Assembly (NCBI GenBank): GCA_903845115.1 | Contig: CAIMWE010000253.1 | Location: 1-64,000, forward strand | Reading direction: 5' to 3' | DNA: 64,000 nt | Source of the DNA: an uncultured Acidobacteriota bacterium | GTDB taxonomy: Bacteria; Acidobacteriota; Thermoanaerobaculia; UBA5066 | Part shown: in pieces, positions 36,944 to 44,929 of the stretch | Position numbering within the stretch: the stretch's first letter is position 1 | How the letters are laid out: each line of letters begins with the position of its first letter | Position numbers and translations under genes: made by a program | The notes under the pieces: model-generated | What the model was told of the DNA's origin: nothing | The model's database searches: none | The model's input: only the letters and a program-made list of their open reading frames with translations

Positions 36944-37657
36944 ATGGAACTCAAGGACCGCGTCGTCCTCGTCACCGGCGCCGGGCGCGGCATCGGCCGC
37001 GCGATCGCCCTCGCCTTCGCCCGCGAAGGGGCGCACCTCGGACTGATGGGGCGAACGAAGAAGAGCCTCGCGGAGGCCGAGCAGGAGATCCGCGCTCTCG
37101 GGGGCCGGGGGGTGGTCCTGCCCGGCGACGTGTCGGACGAGGGGACCGTCTCGCGCTGCGTCATCGCCTGCGAGCAGGAGCTGGGGCCGGTGGACGTCCT
37201 CGTCAACAACGCCGGGATCTTCGCCTCGGGGCCGATCGACAGTTTCGACACCCTCGTCTTCGACCGTCTCATCGCCGTCAACCTGCGCGGGCCGTTCCTG
37301 ATGACCCGCGCCGTCCTCCCGGGGATGAAGAGCCGGCGGTTCGGCCACATCGTCAACATCGCCTCCACGGCCGCAAAGCGCGGCTTCGCGAACGGCGCCC
37401 CCTACTGCGCCTCCAAGTTCGGGCTGGCCGGGCTGTCGGAAGCGACGCTGTGCGAGGCGCGTCCCTTCGACGTCCGCGTCTCCACCGTCTTTCCGTCCAC
37501 CGTCCTCACCGACCTTTCGCGCTCGGCCGGCATCGCCGCGAAGGACCCGGCGCGGACCATCCACCCCGAGGACATCGCCGAGGCGGTCGTCGCCCTCGTG
37601 AAGCTCCACGGCCGGGCCATGCCCACCTCCATCGAGATCTGGCAGACCAACCCGTGA
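36944..37657 (+). CDS. SDR-family oxidoreductase
   Basis: A 237-residue classical short-chain dehydrogenase. Seen are TGAGRGIGRAIALAFAREG, NNAGIFASGPI, NIASTAAKRGF and the catalytic Tyr-Lys in YCASKFGLAGL. A good GGGAGG lies seven bases before the ATG. The stop overlaps the GTG start of the VIT1/CCC1-family gene, so the two are coupled. The substrate is not predictable. Confidence 0.88.
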   Translation: MELKDRVVLVTGAGRGIGRAIALAFAREGAHLGLMGRTKKSLAEAEQEIRALGGRGVVLPGDVSDEGTVSRCVIACEQELGPVDVLVNNAGIFASGPIDSFDTLVFDRLIAVNLRGPFLMTRAVLPGMKSRRFGHIVNIASTAAKRGFANGAPYCASKFGLAGLSEATLCEARPFDVRVSTVFPSTVLTDLSRSAGIAAKDPARTIHPEDIAEAVVALVKLHGRAMPTSIEIWQTNP

Positions 37658-38397
37658 GCGAAGCGTCCGACCCCCTTCCCCTCGCGCCGTCTCTCTCTCG
37701 GCCGAGGCACCATCACGTCGAGAGGCACTTCTCCGGCTCCGAGATCGTCCGGGACATCGTCCTCGGCATGTCGGACGGCCTCACCGTCCCGTTCGCGCTC
37801 GCGGCGGGGCTCTCGGGAGCCGTCGCCGACTCCCGCGTCATCCTGGTCGCCGGCACGGCCGAGCTGGCCGCCGGTGCGATCGCGATGGGGCTGGGCGGCT
37901 ACATGGCCGCCCGGAGCGAGGCGGACACCTGGACGAGCGAGATGGACCGCGAGGGGCGCGAGGTGGAGGAGATCCCGGACGTCGAGCAGGAAGAGGTCCG
38001 GCGCGTCTTCCGCGACTGGGGCGTCTCCGGCGACGCCCTCGAGTCGGCCACGAACGCGGTCTGTGCCGACAAGGAGCGGTGGGTCCGCTTCATGATGAAG
38101 GAGGAGCTGGGCCTCCAGGAGCCGCACCCGGCGCGCGCGCGGCTCTCGGCGCTGACCATCGGTGGGTCGTACGTCGCCGGAGGGGCGATCCCGCTGGCCC
38201 CCTACCTCTTCCCGGCGACCGTCCCGCAGGCGCTCCTCGCCTCGGTCGCGGTCACCATGATCGCGCTCGGGATCTTCGGCGGCACCAAGGGAAAGCTGAC
38301 CGGGCGGCCGGTCCTCCGCGAGGCGGCCCGCACGATGCTCGTCGGGGCGCTCGCCTCAGGCGCGGCCTATGGTTTAGCCCGCCTGATAGCGGGCTGA
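37654..38397 (+). CDS. VIT1/CCC1-family iron/manganese transporter
   Basis: A 247-residue membrane protein starting at GTG 37654. It has the family opening RHHHVERHFSGSEIVRDI and VLGMSDGLTVPFALAAGLSG. The metal-binding cytoplasmic helix with many Glu residues (EMDREGREVEEIPDVEQEE) is as expected for divalent metal transport. Five membrane segments are predicted. The last 9 codons lie within the left arm and loop of a long inverted repeat that ends after the stop. Confidence 0.9.
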   Translation: MSEASDPLPLAPSLSRPRHHHVERHFSGSEIVRDIVLGMSDGLTVPFALAAGLSGAVADSRVILVAGTAELAAGAIAMGLGGYMAARSEADTWTSEMDREGREVEEIPDVEQEEVRRVFRDWGVSGDALESATNAVCADKERWVRFMMKEELGLQEPHPARARLSALTIGGSYVAGGAIPLAPYLFPATVPQALLASVAVTMIALGIFGGTKGKLTGRPVLREAARTMLVGALASGAAYGLARLIAG

Positions 38398-38411
38398 ACC
38401 ATAGGCCGCGC
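38360..38411. repeat. Long inverted repeat spanning the VIT1-family stop codon
   Basis: Left arm 38360-38382 and right arm 38389-38411 pair over 23 bases with one G-T position, leaving a 6-base loop (ctgata). The stop codon TGA lies in the right arm. It can act as a terminator hairpin, though no T-run follows. Confidence 0.7.
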
Positions 38412-38444
38412 TGGCGCGCACGGCCGGGGGACCGGGAGAGGTGC

Positions 38445-38572
38445 CGAGGACGCTTCGCGCCTCGCCGAGGGCGGCACGAGGTCGCTTCGCGCCTCGCCGA
38501 GGGCGGCACGAGGACGCTTCGCGCCTCGCCGAGGGCGGCACGAGGACGCTTCGCGCCTCGCCGAGGGCGGCC
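38445..38572 (+). repeat. Four tandem 32-base hairpin units
   Basis: Units at 38445-38476, 38477-38508, 38509-38540 and 38541-38572. They are identical apart from one internal substitution in unit 2 and the last base of unit 4. Each begins CGAGGACGCTTCGCGCCTCG, which folds as CGAGG-a-CGC-ttc-GCG-CCTCG. There are no spacers, so it is not a CRISPR array. Confidence 0.9.
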
Positions 38573-38660
38573 ATCACTTATCAGGGGAACCCCGGCCCGG
38601 GTTCCCCTGCGCGCTCACGCGCTACCTCTCCGCGCCCCGGGGCGGGGGCCATCCCTGGTC
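38541..38660 (+). repeat. Dispersed structured repeat, copy 2
   Basis: Homologous to 8702-8841 (opposite strand). It holds the 32-base unit, then a 26-base hairpin AGGGGAACCC-cggccc-GGGTTCCCCT, then GCGCG-ctca-CGCGC and a CTACCTCTCCGCGCCCC block. Compared with copy 1 one stem pair is A-T in place of G-C, so pairing is kept while the bases differ. Confidence 0.7.
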
Positions 38661-38764
38661 TGAAGGAGATCGTCGGATTAGAGGCGGGAGCCGTGCGTCT
38701 GCGTCGCGAAGGCCTCGAGCACGGGCCGGGACCCGTCCGGAACGGCGCGCAGTGGAGGCGGTCA

Positions 38765-38809
38765 GGGCGTTCGCGTGTTTGAGGCCGAAGGCCGAGTTCG
38801 CGAACGCCC
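38765..38809. repeat. Nested hairpin element
   Basis: GGGCGTTCGCG (38765-38775) pairs perfectly with CGCGAACGCCC (38799-38809), and inside lies GGCC-gaa-GGCC (38783-38793). No gene overlaps it. It may be a structured RNA element or another repeat family with only one copy in this window. Confidence 0.6.
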
Positions 38810-38975
38810 CCGCCGAGCGAGCACCGGGCCGAGACGGGTGGACCGCGCGCAGGGCCGAAGCGACGCACACGCACGGCGACTCGCATGCAGGAGCGCTGCA
38901 AAGTGGCCGCGCGGTGCTTTCACGGAGGCTCCCCGAGCGGGAGGCCTTGGCCAGTAGCGAAGCGCCCGGGTCGAC

Positions 38976-40163
38976 CTATTTCTTCTGCGTCATCCGGTAG
39001 ACGAGGCCGACGCCCGGCGTCCCCTTCTCGAGGAGCTGCGTGCGGTACGCGAGGGCCTCCTCCGCCGTGGCGAACTCGCCCACGACGGCCCGGTACCAGA
39101 GTCCCTTTTCCCCCAGGTCGACCTGGACCGCCCGCGCGGGGAGCCCCAGCTGCTTCGCGAGGAGGGCGGCGTGCTTCTCGGAGCGCGCCTTTTCCGTGAA
39201 GCTGGAGAAGTGGATCACGTGGATCGGCGCCCCCGTCCAGTCGGGCGTGACGAGCGGCCCGGCGCGAAGCTGCACCTGCGCCGCGGCGGGCTCCCGCTTC
39301 TCCCCTTGCTTCGGGGAAGCCGGCACGGCCTTTTCGACCGGCACGGCCGTCGGCTGCGGAGGCGGGGGGATCGGAGCCACGGCGGTCGTCACCGGGACGA
39401 CGGTGGCCGGAGCGGCGGCGGCCGCCTCGCGCTTCTCAGCGAGCGGAGGAGGAGGTCCGGCCGGCTTCGAGGGCCCCGAGATGAGGTACCAGGCACCGCC
39501 TCCGGCCACGAGCACGAGGAGGGCGGCCGCCAGAAGGAGCGGAAGCGGCGAGGTCCGGGCCGGGGGCGGCTGGAGAGGAGGAAGCGGCGCTTCCGCCCTC
39601 GCCGGCACGATCGGCTCGTCGAGAACGACGGCGAAGGGCGGCGGCGGGGCCGCCGGACCGGGCTCCGCGGCCGGCTCGCCTCCGGGCGGGGCGTCCGGGA
39701 GCGGGGAGGACACCTCGAAGGGGGCCGTCTCCGGCGGAGGGATCTCCCCGCCCTGGTCCTCCGTGGGCGCCAGCGCGTCGGCTTCCCATCGAAGGTCGAG
39801 CCTCCCGGACGTCTCGCCGAACGGGTCGGCCCCTTCCGGGAGCGGTCCCGCGGGCGGGGCGGGCAAGACCGGGGCGGGGGGAGGAGGCGGCTCGAACGGG
39901 AAGATCTCGAGCGGCGGCCGGGCTTCCTGCTCCAGCAGGAGCCACGCCCGCTCCACCAGGACCTCCACCGCGGCCGATTCCTCTCCTTCCTTGACCCGGA
40001 CCAGCTCCGCGGCGCAGACCTTCCGCGAGACCGTCTGAATGCTCGCCGCATCGGCGGCGGTCCTCCGCGACAGCTCCTGGGCGACCTCCGCCACCGACGG
40101 GAGCATCCTCTTGCGTGTACGCGACGACGTCGAATCGAAGCCGTTCTCGTGATCGCCGCTCAT
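38976..40163 (-). CDS. Membrane-anchored SPOR-domain protein
   Basis: A 395-residue protein. Residues 20-85 are helical and cytoplasmic (LPSVAEVAQELSRRTAADA), 88-205 are Pro-rich and acidic, a single membrane helix is at 206-228 (LLLAAALLVLVAGGGAW), then a Pro/Ala linker and a C-terminal SPOR domain at about 315-395 (PIHVIHFSSFTEKARSEKHA, LWYRAVVGEFATAEEALAYR). SPOR domains bind glycan strands stripped of stem peptides at the division septum, exactly the product of amidases such as the one two genes upstream. The long cytoplasmic part is unusual and could contact the actin-like protein encoded just upstream. Confidence 0.85.
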   Translation of the reverse strand: MSGDHENGFDSTSSRTRKRMLPSVAEVAQELSRRTAADAASIQTVSRKVCAAELVRVKEGEESAAVEVLVERAWLLLEQEARPPLEIFPFEPPPPPAPVLPAPPAGPLPEGADPFGETSGRLDLRWEADALAPTEDQGGEIPPPETAPFEVSSPLPDAPPGGEPAAEPGPAAPPPPFAVVLDEPIVPARAEAPLPPLQPPPARTSPLPLLLAAALLVLVAGGGAWYLISGPSKPAGPPPPLAEKREAAAAAPATVVPVTTAVAPIPPPPQPTAVPVEKAVPASPKQGEKREPAAAQVQLRAGPLVTPDWTGAPIHVIHFSSFTEKARSEKHAALLAKQLGLPARAVQVDLGEKGLWYRAVVGEFATAEEALAYRTQLLEKGTPGVGLVYRMTQKK

Positions 40164-40167
40164 CTGC

Positions 40168-41187
40168 TCATCCGGCCAGCTGCTCCCAGTCCTCTCCGGG
40201 CGCGTCGAGGGCGATGGACAGGCCGCCGATGGCCCCGGCGAAGACCGGGTCCTCGATCGGACGGACCGACCCGCCCCCCACGTCGGCGAGGGTCTTCTCC
40301 AGGACGCCCGCGAGGCCTCGGATCTGCGACCCGCCCCCCGCCAGGAGGACGTTCCGGCGGACCTTCTCCTGGAACTCGGGCTCGACCCGCGAGAGGAGGT
40401 CGAGCATCGTCTCGGAGAGCGGGGCGACGAGGCTCTCGCACGCTTTCCGCATCTCGCTCGTGATGTCGAGGAGCGTCGGCTTGCCTCCGACCGGGGCCGT
40501 CACCTGGACCGGGCCGGGCGACTCGCCCACGTAAGCGTGGGCTTCCTTCCACTCCCGGATCATGTGGATCGAGAAGCGGGCCTCGGGGTGGCGCGCCTTC
40601 ACCAGCATCATCAGCTGGTCGTCCACCGAGTCGCCCGCGTTCGTGAGCGTCCGCTGGTCGTCCTCGGTCGGGTAGCGGCCGTTCATGACGCAAAAGTCGG
40701 TCGTCCCCGCGCCGATGTCGATGATCATCGTGTGGAGCAGCGCGTCCATCCCGTACGCCACCGCGAACGGCTCCGAAACGATCATCAGCGCGTCGGCCAC
40801 GCCCTTCACCGCCGTCCGGAGGTTCTGGCGCGAGACCCGGAGCGCCTCGGCCGGCACCCCGACCACCGCGTTCACCTTCTGTCCGTCGGCCGGAGCGGCG
40901 AGCGAGATCAGGTGCTTGATCAGCTCGCGCACCGCGGCTTCGTCCTTCTCGGAGCCCTCCTTGATGAGCCCGCGCTCCAGCGGGCGGTGGAGGTCGAGCA
41001 TCGGGCGGCTGTCGAGCGCCTCGCGGCCGAAGAGGATCGATTTCTTGACCACCTTGCGCGCCACCATGTCGACGGGCCACCCGACGTAGCTCTCGACGAC
41101 GTGGCGGGAGCCGTTCGACGCGGCGATGGCGCTCCGCGAGGTGCCCAGGTCGATTCCGACGTGGAGGAGGTCTTTCTTCCCGGCCAT
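40168..41187 (-). CDS. MamK/MreB-like bacterial actin
   Basis: A 339-residue actin-fold ATPase. Phosphate-1 motif GIDLGTSRSAIAASNG (11-26), phosphate-2 IIDIGAGTTDF (155-165), SEPFAVAYGMD and the adenosine motif LLAGGGSQIRGL (about 298) are intact. VVESYVGWPVDMVARK and MLDLHRPLERGLIKEG resemble MamK, the magnetosome filament protein, more than MreB or ParM; this is recognition by memory, not alignment. No other magnetosome gene is in the window. ATG 41187 has GGGAG eight bases upstream and begins four bases after the amidase stop; the SPOR gene starts four bases after its end. The operon suggests a filament acting in wall remodelling. Confidence 0.85.
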   Translation of the reverse strand: MAGKKDLLHVGIDLGTSRSAIAASNGSRHVVESYVGWPVDMVARKVVKKSILFGREALDSRPMLDLHRPLERGLIKEGSEKDEAAVRELIKHLISLAAPADGQKVNAVVGVPAEALRVSRQNLRTAVKGVADALMIVSEPFAVAYGMDALLHTMIIDIGAGTTDFCVMNGRYPTEDDQRTLTNAGDSVDDQLMMLVKARHPEARFSIHMIREWKEAHAYVGESPGPVQVTAPVGGKPTLLDITSEMRKACESLVAPLSETMLDLLSRVEPEFQEKVRRNVLLAGGGSQIRGLAGVLEKTLADVGGGSVRPIEDPVFAGAIGGLSIALDAPGEDWEQLAG

Positions 41188-41191
41188 TCCG

Positions 41192-42211
41192 TCAGCTCCC
41201 TTTCTCCTTCTTCCGGCCCGCCGTCCGCGGCGCCGGCTCCCGCGAGTCCATGTAGCTCCTGAGACCCTGAAAGATCGAGGCGGCGATCCGCTGCCGGTAG
41301 TCGGCCCGAGCGAGGAGCCGCGCTTCCTCCTCGTTCGAGACACACGAGACCTCGACAAGGATACCCGGCATCTCGGTCCCGATCAGCACCGCGAGCGGCG
41401 CGCTCTTCACGCCGCGGTCGAGAAGCTCCCGGTTCGCCTCGTGAAGGCCCGCGAAGAGGCTCGTCTGGACCTCGCCGGCCAGGCGGCGGGACTCCTCCTG
41501 CCTCACGCCGGCGTAGACGCCCTCGAGCAGCCGCCGGAAGTCGGAGAGCGCGTAGCCGGACTCCCGGTTCTCGAGGCTGGCCACCTCCTCGATCTGCGGG
41601 CCGTCGGCGGCGCCGAGAAAATAGGTCTCCACCGCGCGAGCGTCCTTCCGGGGGATCGAGTTGACGTGGATCGAGACGAACAGGTCGCCGCGCTCGGCGT
41701 TCGCGAAGGTCGCCCGGTCGCGGAGCACGAGCCCCCGGTCGCCTTCGCGGGTCATCGCCACCTTGTAGCGTGCGTCCTCCAGGAGCGCCCGGAGCCTGCG
41801 GGCCACGTCGAGCGTGACCTCCTTCTCCGCGAGCCCCGAGGCGGCCGAGGCCCCCGGGTCGGCCCCGCCGTGCCCCGGGTCCAGGACCACCTTCCCCACC
41901 TCGAGGCTGAAGAGCGCCGGGGCGATCGCCCGCGGCGCCTGGTGAGGCCCGGAGAGAGGAGCCTGGAACGCCGTCCTCGGCGTGACCACCAGCACCTCGG
42001 GCTTCTCTCCGCCTCCGGTCGAGACCGCGTTCACGGAGAGGAAGATCACCACGGCCGCCGCCGCCGCGCTCAGCACCCGGACCGGCCAGCGCCACCGCTT
42101 CTCCGCGCGCCGGAAGCGGCGCTCCAGGTAGACGCGGTCGTCCAGCAGCTCCACGTTCTCGCGGACCGCGCCCCTCAGCATCTCCTTCTTCAGCCTTTGC
42201 ATTTCCGTCAT
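41192..42211 (-). CDS. N-acetylmuramoyl-L-alanine amidase (Amidase_3), membrane anchored
   Basis: A 339-residue protein. A basic cytoplasmic N-terminus (1-42) precedes one membrane helix (43-62), then the zinc amidase domain: VVLDPGHGGADPGAS (zinc His), EKEVTLDVARRL (zinc Glu), FVSIHVNS (zinc His) and ILVEVSCVSNEEEARLL (catalytic Glu). It cuts the bond between MurNAc and the stem peptide in the periplasm. Unlike AmiC it has no AMIN domain or cleavable Tat signal; it is tethered. First gene of the amidase-actin-SPOR operon. Confidence 0.92.
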   Translation of the reverse strand: MTEMQRLKKEMLRGAVRENVELLDDRVYLERRFRRAEKRWRWPVRVLSAAAAAVVIFLSVNAVSTGGGEKPEVLVVTPRTAFQAPLSGPHQAPRAIAPALFSLEVGKVVLDPGHGGADPGASAASGLAEKEVTLDVARRLRALLEDARYKVAMTREGDRGLVLRDRATFANAERGDLFVSIHVNSIPRKDARAVETYFLGAADGPQIEEVASLENRESGYALSDFRRLLEGVYAGVRQEESRRLAGEVQTSLFAGLHEANRELLDRGVKSAPLAVLIGTEMPGILVEVSCVSNEEEARLLARADYRQRIAASIFQGLRSYMDSREPAPRTAGRKKEKGS

Positions 42212-42232
42212 GCCAAACGATTCCGGGGCTAG

Positions 42233-42595
42233 TCAGTTCCGGATCATCGTCAGCAGCATCTTGAACGGCTTCAGGGCGTTGACCGCGTGAGGGATCCCGG
42301 CCGGCAGCAGGATCGACCGCCCGGCCACCACGCGGTGCGGCGTTCCCCCGATCACCACCTGCGCCTCCCCTGCCAGCACCTGCGCCAGTGCGTCGAACGG
42401 AGCCGTGTGCTCGCTCAACGCCTGCCCCCCGTCGAAGGCGAAGAGCGTGATCGTCCCCGTCGGCTTCTTCAGCAGCGTCCGGCTCACGACCGCCGCCGGC
42501 TGCGTCTCCACGAGGTCCGCCAGCACCACCGGTCCCCCGGCGAGGGGGTCCGGCGCCGCCGGCAACGTCCCCGCCTTCTCGTTCGCCTTTTCCAT
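42233..42595 (-). CDS. Cupin-domain protein
   Basis: A 120-residue protein made of one cupin barrel: motif 1 includes SEHTAPFDALAQVLAGEAQV and motif 2 VAGRSILLPAGIPHAVNAL, with His residues for a metal. Small cupins of this kind (YlbA- or RmlC-unlike) have no predictable substrate. ATG 42595 is preceded by GGGAGGAATCG. It ends 21 bases before the amidase start region and may be transcribed with it. Confidence 0.85.
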   Translation of the reverse strand: MEKANEKAGTLPAAPDPLAGGPVVLADLVETQPAAVVSRTLLKKPTGTITLFAFDGGQALSEHTAPFDALAQVLAGEAQVVIGGTPHRVVAGRSILLPAGIPHAVNALKPFKMLLTMIRN

Positions 42596-42606
42596 CGATT
42601 CCTCCC

Positions 42607-42624
42607 GGGCCCCGCCCGGGGCCC
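42607..42624. repeat. Perfect GC hairpin upstream of the cupin gene
   Basis: GGGCCCCG-CC-CGGGGCCC, perfect 8-base arms. It is in the leader region of the cupin gene. The rest of the 270-base gap (to 42865) also has a small inverted repeat ATGAC-gctg-GTCAT (42692-42705) that could be an operator. No promoter is clear. Confidence 0.35.
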
Positions 42625-42865
42625 GTCGTCCAGCTGCCGGACCCACCCCGGAGCCACCCCGGAAAACTACCCGAAAACCGGAGACGGCGCCATGACGCTG
42701 GTCATTCCTCCCCCGATCCTCGCCCTCCGTGACGCTCCCGCGCGCAGCCGGGTCGGAGGCCCCCGCCGCTTCTGGTAGCCTGAAGTCCTTGGACAGGCCC
42801 ACCGTCCTCCCCGTCGCCGCCGGTACCTTCCGGCTCGCCTCCGCGCCCGGTCTCGCCGTCTTGCC

Positions 42866-43573
42866 GTGAAGACCTACGATCACTCCGGCCCGGCCTTCGC
42901 CACCCTGCGAGTCCACCCCTGGACCGTCGCGCAGGGGAACCCGGGCTGCCGGTACCGGGATTTCAAGGAGACGCCGGCGCTCGTCCGCTCCTCCCTCGAG
43001 GACTTCCTTCCCTGGGCAGCCTGGCCCTGCGTCGACACGTTCTACAGGCTGGTCGAGTGGCTCAACGGCCCCGACTCGATCCTCGAGTCCAACGACTGTG
43101 CCTTCGAGGGGCCGCAGACGAACCCGACGCCCCGGGTGGCGAAGGATCTCGAGGCGACGGGCCGGCTCATGATCCTCTGGCGGCAGCTCCCGCGGAATCT
43201 CTCCCGAGCCGGCACGGAGGCGCTCAAGGGGGCCATTCACCGGCACCTGGCCGGGCTGGACACCGGGCTCGTTCATGCGGCGGTCGGGATCACCGTCTGT
43301 CCCGTTCGATACGTGACGCTCCCCCTGCCGGAGGCGCGGCAGGCCGGGACCCAGCTCATGCTCTCGTTCTGGGCGTGGGGCGACACCGACGAGGAGGTCA
43401 TGGGGAATCTGGACCGCACGTTCCAGGGCCTCCGGGAGGCTCTCGGCGCGGCCGCCAGGGAGGTCGGGGACTCCTTCCGCCGGGTGGGGCCGCCTGCCGG
43501 CCCCGGGCGCCGCCTGATATCGTTGCCGTCGATGCTCGACCCCCCCGGCCGCACTCCCTCGAGGTCAGGCTGA
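42866..43573 (+). CDS. Hypothetical protein, no family recognised
   Basis: A 235-residue cytoplasmic-looking protein starting at GTG 42866. It has no signal peptide or membrane segment. The sequence is globular with several Trp and Cys (HPWTVAQGNPGCRYRDF, EDFLPWAAWPCVDTFYRLV), a stretch of Thr/Val-rich strand (AAVGITVCPVRYVTLPLP) and an amphipathic C-terminal helix (DEEVMGNLDRTFQGLREAL). No catalytic motif stands out. It lies five bases before the STAS-like gene, so the two may form an operon. Confidence 0.6.
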   Translation: MKTYDHSGPAFATLRVHPWTVAQGNPGCRYRDFKETPALVRSSLEDFLPWAAWPCVDTFYRLVEWLNGPDSILESNDCAFEGPQTNPTPRVAKDLEATGRLMILWRQLPRNLSRAGTEALKGAIHRHLAGLDTGLVHAAVGITVCPVRYVTLPLPEARQAGTQLMLSFWAWGDTDEEVMGNLDRTFQGLREALGAAAREVGDSFRRVGPPAGPGRRLISLPSMLDPPGRTPSRSG

Positions 43574-43578
43574 CTCTC

Positions 43579-43950
43579 ATGCCGTGGAACGTCAGCGCCC
43601 CTGCCGCCCTCCCGATCATCGAGACCCGCTACGAGGGCGTCCTCGCCCCCTCGGAGCTGGCAGATGCTGTCCGCGAGACTCTCGTGCTCGCCCGCAGCAG
43701 CGGCCGGATGCTCTTCCTCGGTGACTGCAGGGCCATGACCGGCGGCCACTCCGTCGTCGACCTTTACTCCCTGGCCGAAGTTCTCCTGTCGAGCGGCATG
43801 GGCCGGGGCCTCAAGGAGGCGGTGGTCCTTCCCTCTCTCCCCGAGTCGGCCGAAAGCGTCAGGTTCTGGGAGACCGCCTGCCTCAACCGCGGGCTTCGGG
43901 TCAGGATCTTCCTGGACCGCGAGAGTGCACTCGCCTGGCTGCTGGAATAG
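43579..43950 (+). CDS. STAS/SpoIIAA-like protein
   Basis: A 123-residue protein with the fold pattern of the SpoIIAA-like family: IIETRYEGVLAPSELADAV, RMLFLGDCRAMTGGHSVVDLY, a central helix LAEVLLSSGM and VRIFLDRESALAWLL. No conserved phospho-Ser is identifiable. Such proteins are common in Proteobacteria and Acidobacteria and of unknown function. It immediately follows the hypothetical gene. Confidence 0.7.
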   Translation: MPWNVSAPAALPIIETRYEGVLAPSELADAVRETLVLARSSGRMLFLGDCRAMTGGHSVVDLYSLAEVLLSSGMGRGLKEAVVLPSLPESAESVRFWETACLNRGLRVRIFLDRESALAWLLE

Positions 43951-44098
43951 CCGATTCCGGCGCCCGGCCCCCGCGTTCCGTTCCCCTCGGGGCGGAGCGC
44001 CGGTCAGGCCCTCCAGGCGGCCATCCTGGGGCCCGAGATCGCCCGGCTCCGCGGGTGGGAAGGAATCTGCCGCCCGGAATTGCTCCCGCTGCGGGTGT

Positions 44099-44104
44099 TA
44101 CGAT
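44099..44104 (+). promoter_or_regulatory. -10-like hexamer of the SGNH gene
   Basis: TACGAT ends six bases before ATG 44111. No Shine-Dalgarno lies between them. Confidence 0.4.
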
Positions 44105-44110
44105 TTCGCG

Positions 44111-44929
44111 ATGGGAACGGTGAGCCGGCGGCTCTTCTCGCTCGCGCTACTGGCCGCGCTTCCGGCCGGAGCGCTGGCGGCGGCTCCGCCCGAAGGCCTC
44201 CCCGGGCGGCCCAGCCGCTTTGACGCGTCGGTGCTGTTCGTCGGGAACTCGCTCATCTCGGTCAACGACCTCCCGGAGACGTTCCGCCTGCTCGCCCTCG
44301 GTTCCCCCCGCCACGCCGAGGTGGCGGTCCGATCGGTCGTTGCAGCTGGGGCGCTCGTCCGGCAGCACTGGGAAGAGGGGCGGGTGGCGGCCGGGCTCCG
44401 GAGCCAGCGGCCGGACATCCTGGTCCTCCAGGCCCAGAGCACCGAGGCCGTCCTGAACCCGTCGGACCTCGACCGCAGCGTCCGGCTGTTCAAGAAGGCG
44501 GCCGACGAGGTCGGCACGATCACGGTGATCCTCGGGACGTGGGCGCGGCCGGCCCACGACCCGTTCTACTCCGTGGCCGCGTCCGGGGGCTCGCCCGAGG
44601 CGATGCAGGAGCGCCTCGACTCCGCCTACGCCTCGATCGCTGGCGAGGCGGGGATCGTGCTCGCGCCGGTCGGGAAGGCGTGGGCCCTCGCCCTCCGGCG
44701 TCACCCCGAGATCCCGCTCCTCGACGGGACCCATCATCCTTCCCGCGCCGGGACGTACCTCGCCTCGGCGGTGCTGTTCCAGACCGTCTTCGGGGAGAGG
44801 GCCGCCGGCGCGACCTTCACGGGCGGTCTCCCGCCGAACGTCGCCGAAGCCCTGCTGCGGGTCGCGGGCGAGCTCCCGCTCCCTCCCTCCTCACTCCTCC
44901 GCCCGAGGGCGAGGAGGCAGCCGTGGTGA
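44111..44929 (+). CDS. SGNH/GDSL-like hydrolase, exported
   Basis: A 272-residue protein with a signal peptide SRRLFSLALLAALPAGALA (about 5-23) that has a twin Arg. Block I is VLFVGNSLISVNDLP (Ser in GNS), block III GTWARPAHDP, and block V DGTHHPSRAGTYLAS supplies the catalytic Asp-x-x-His. It is predicted to be a periplasmic esterase or acetyl hydrolase. The C-terminal 20 residues are Pro/Arg-rich. Its stop overlaps the start of the thioesterase gene. Confidence 0.8.
   Translation: MGTVSRRLFSLALLAALPAGALAAAPPEGLPGRPSRFDASVLFVGNSLISVNDLPETFRLLALGSPRHAEVAVRSVVAAGALVRQHWEEGRVAAGLRSQRPDILVLQAQSTEAVLNPSDLDRSVRLFKKAADEVGTITVILGTWARPAHDPFYSVAASGGSPEAMQERLDSAYASIAGEAGIVLAPVGKAWALALRRHPEIPLLDGTHHPSRAGTYLASAVLFQTVFGERAAGATFTGGLPPNVAEALLRVAGELPLPPSSLLRPRARRQPW

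Larger units (their letters stand above)
38398..38975. other. 578-base intergenic region rich in structured repeats
   Basis: No gene is credible here. In order it contains the right arm of the long inverted repeat, four tandem 32-base units (38445-38572), the rest of a dispersed element shared with 8702-8809 (38573-38660) and a nested hairpin at 38765-38809. Its final 165 bases before the SPOR gene show nothing further. Open frames across it are caused by the GC-rich repeats. Confidence 0.65.

Noticed and set aside
38445-38572. Possible CRISPR array (four 32-base direct repeats)
   Set aside because: The units are directly adjacent with no spacers, and no cas gene is in the window.
40168-41187. 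Part of a magnetosome island because of the MamK-like actin
   Set aside because: No mamA, mamB, mamM, mamE or other magnetosome gene is present; the neighbours are amidase and SPOR proteins.
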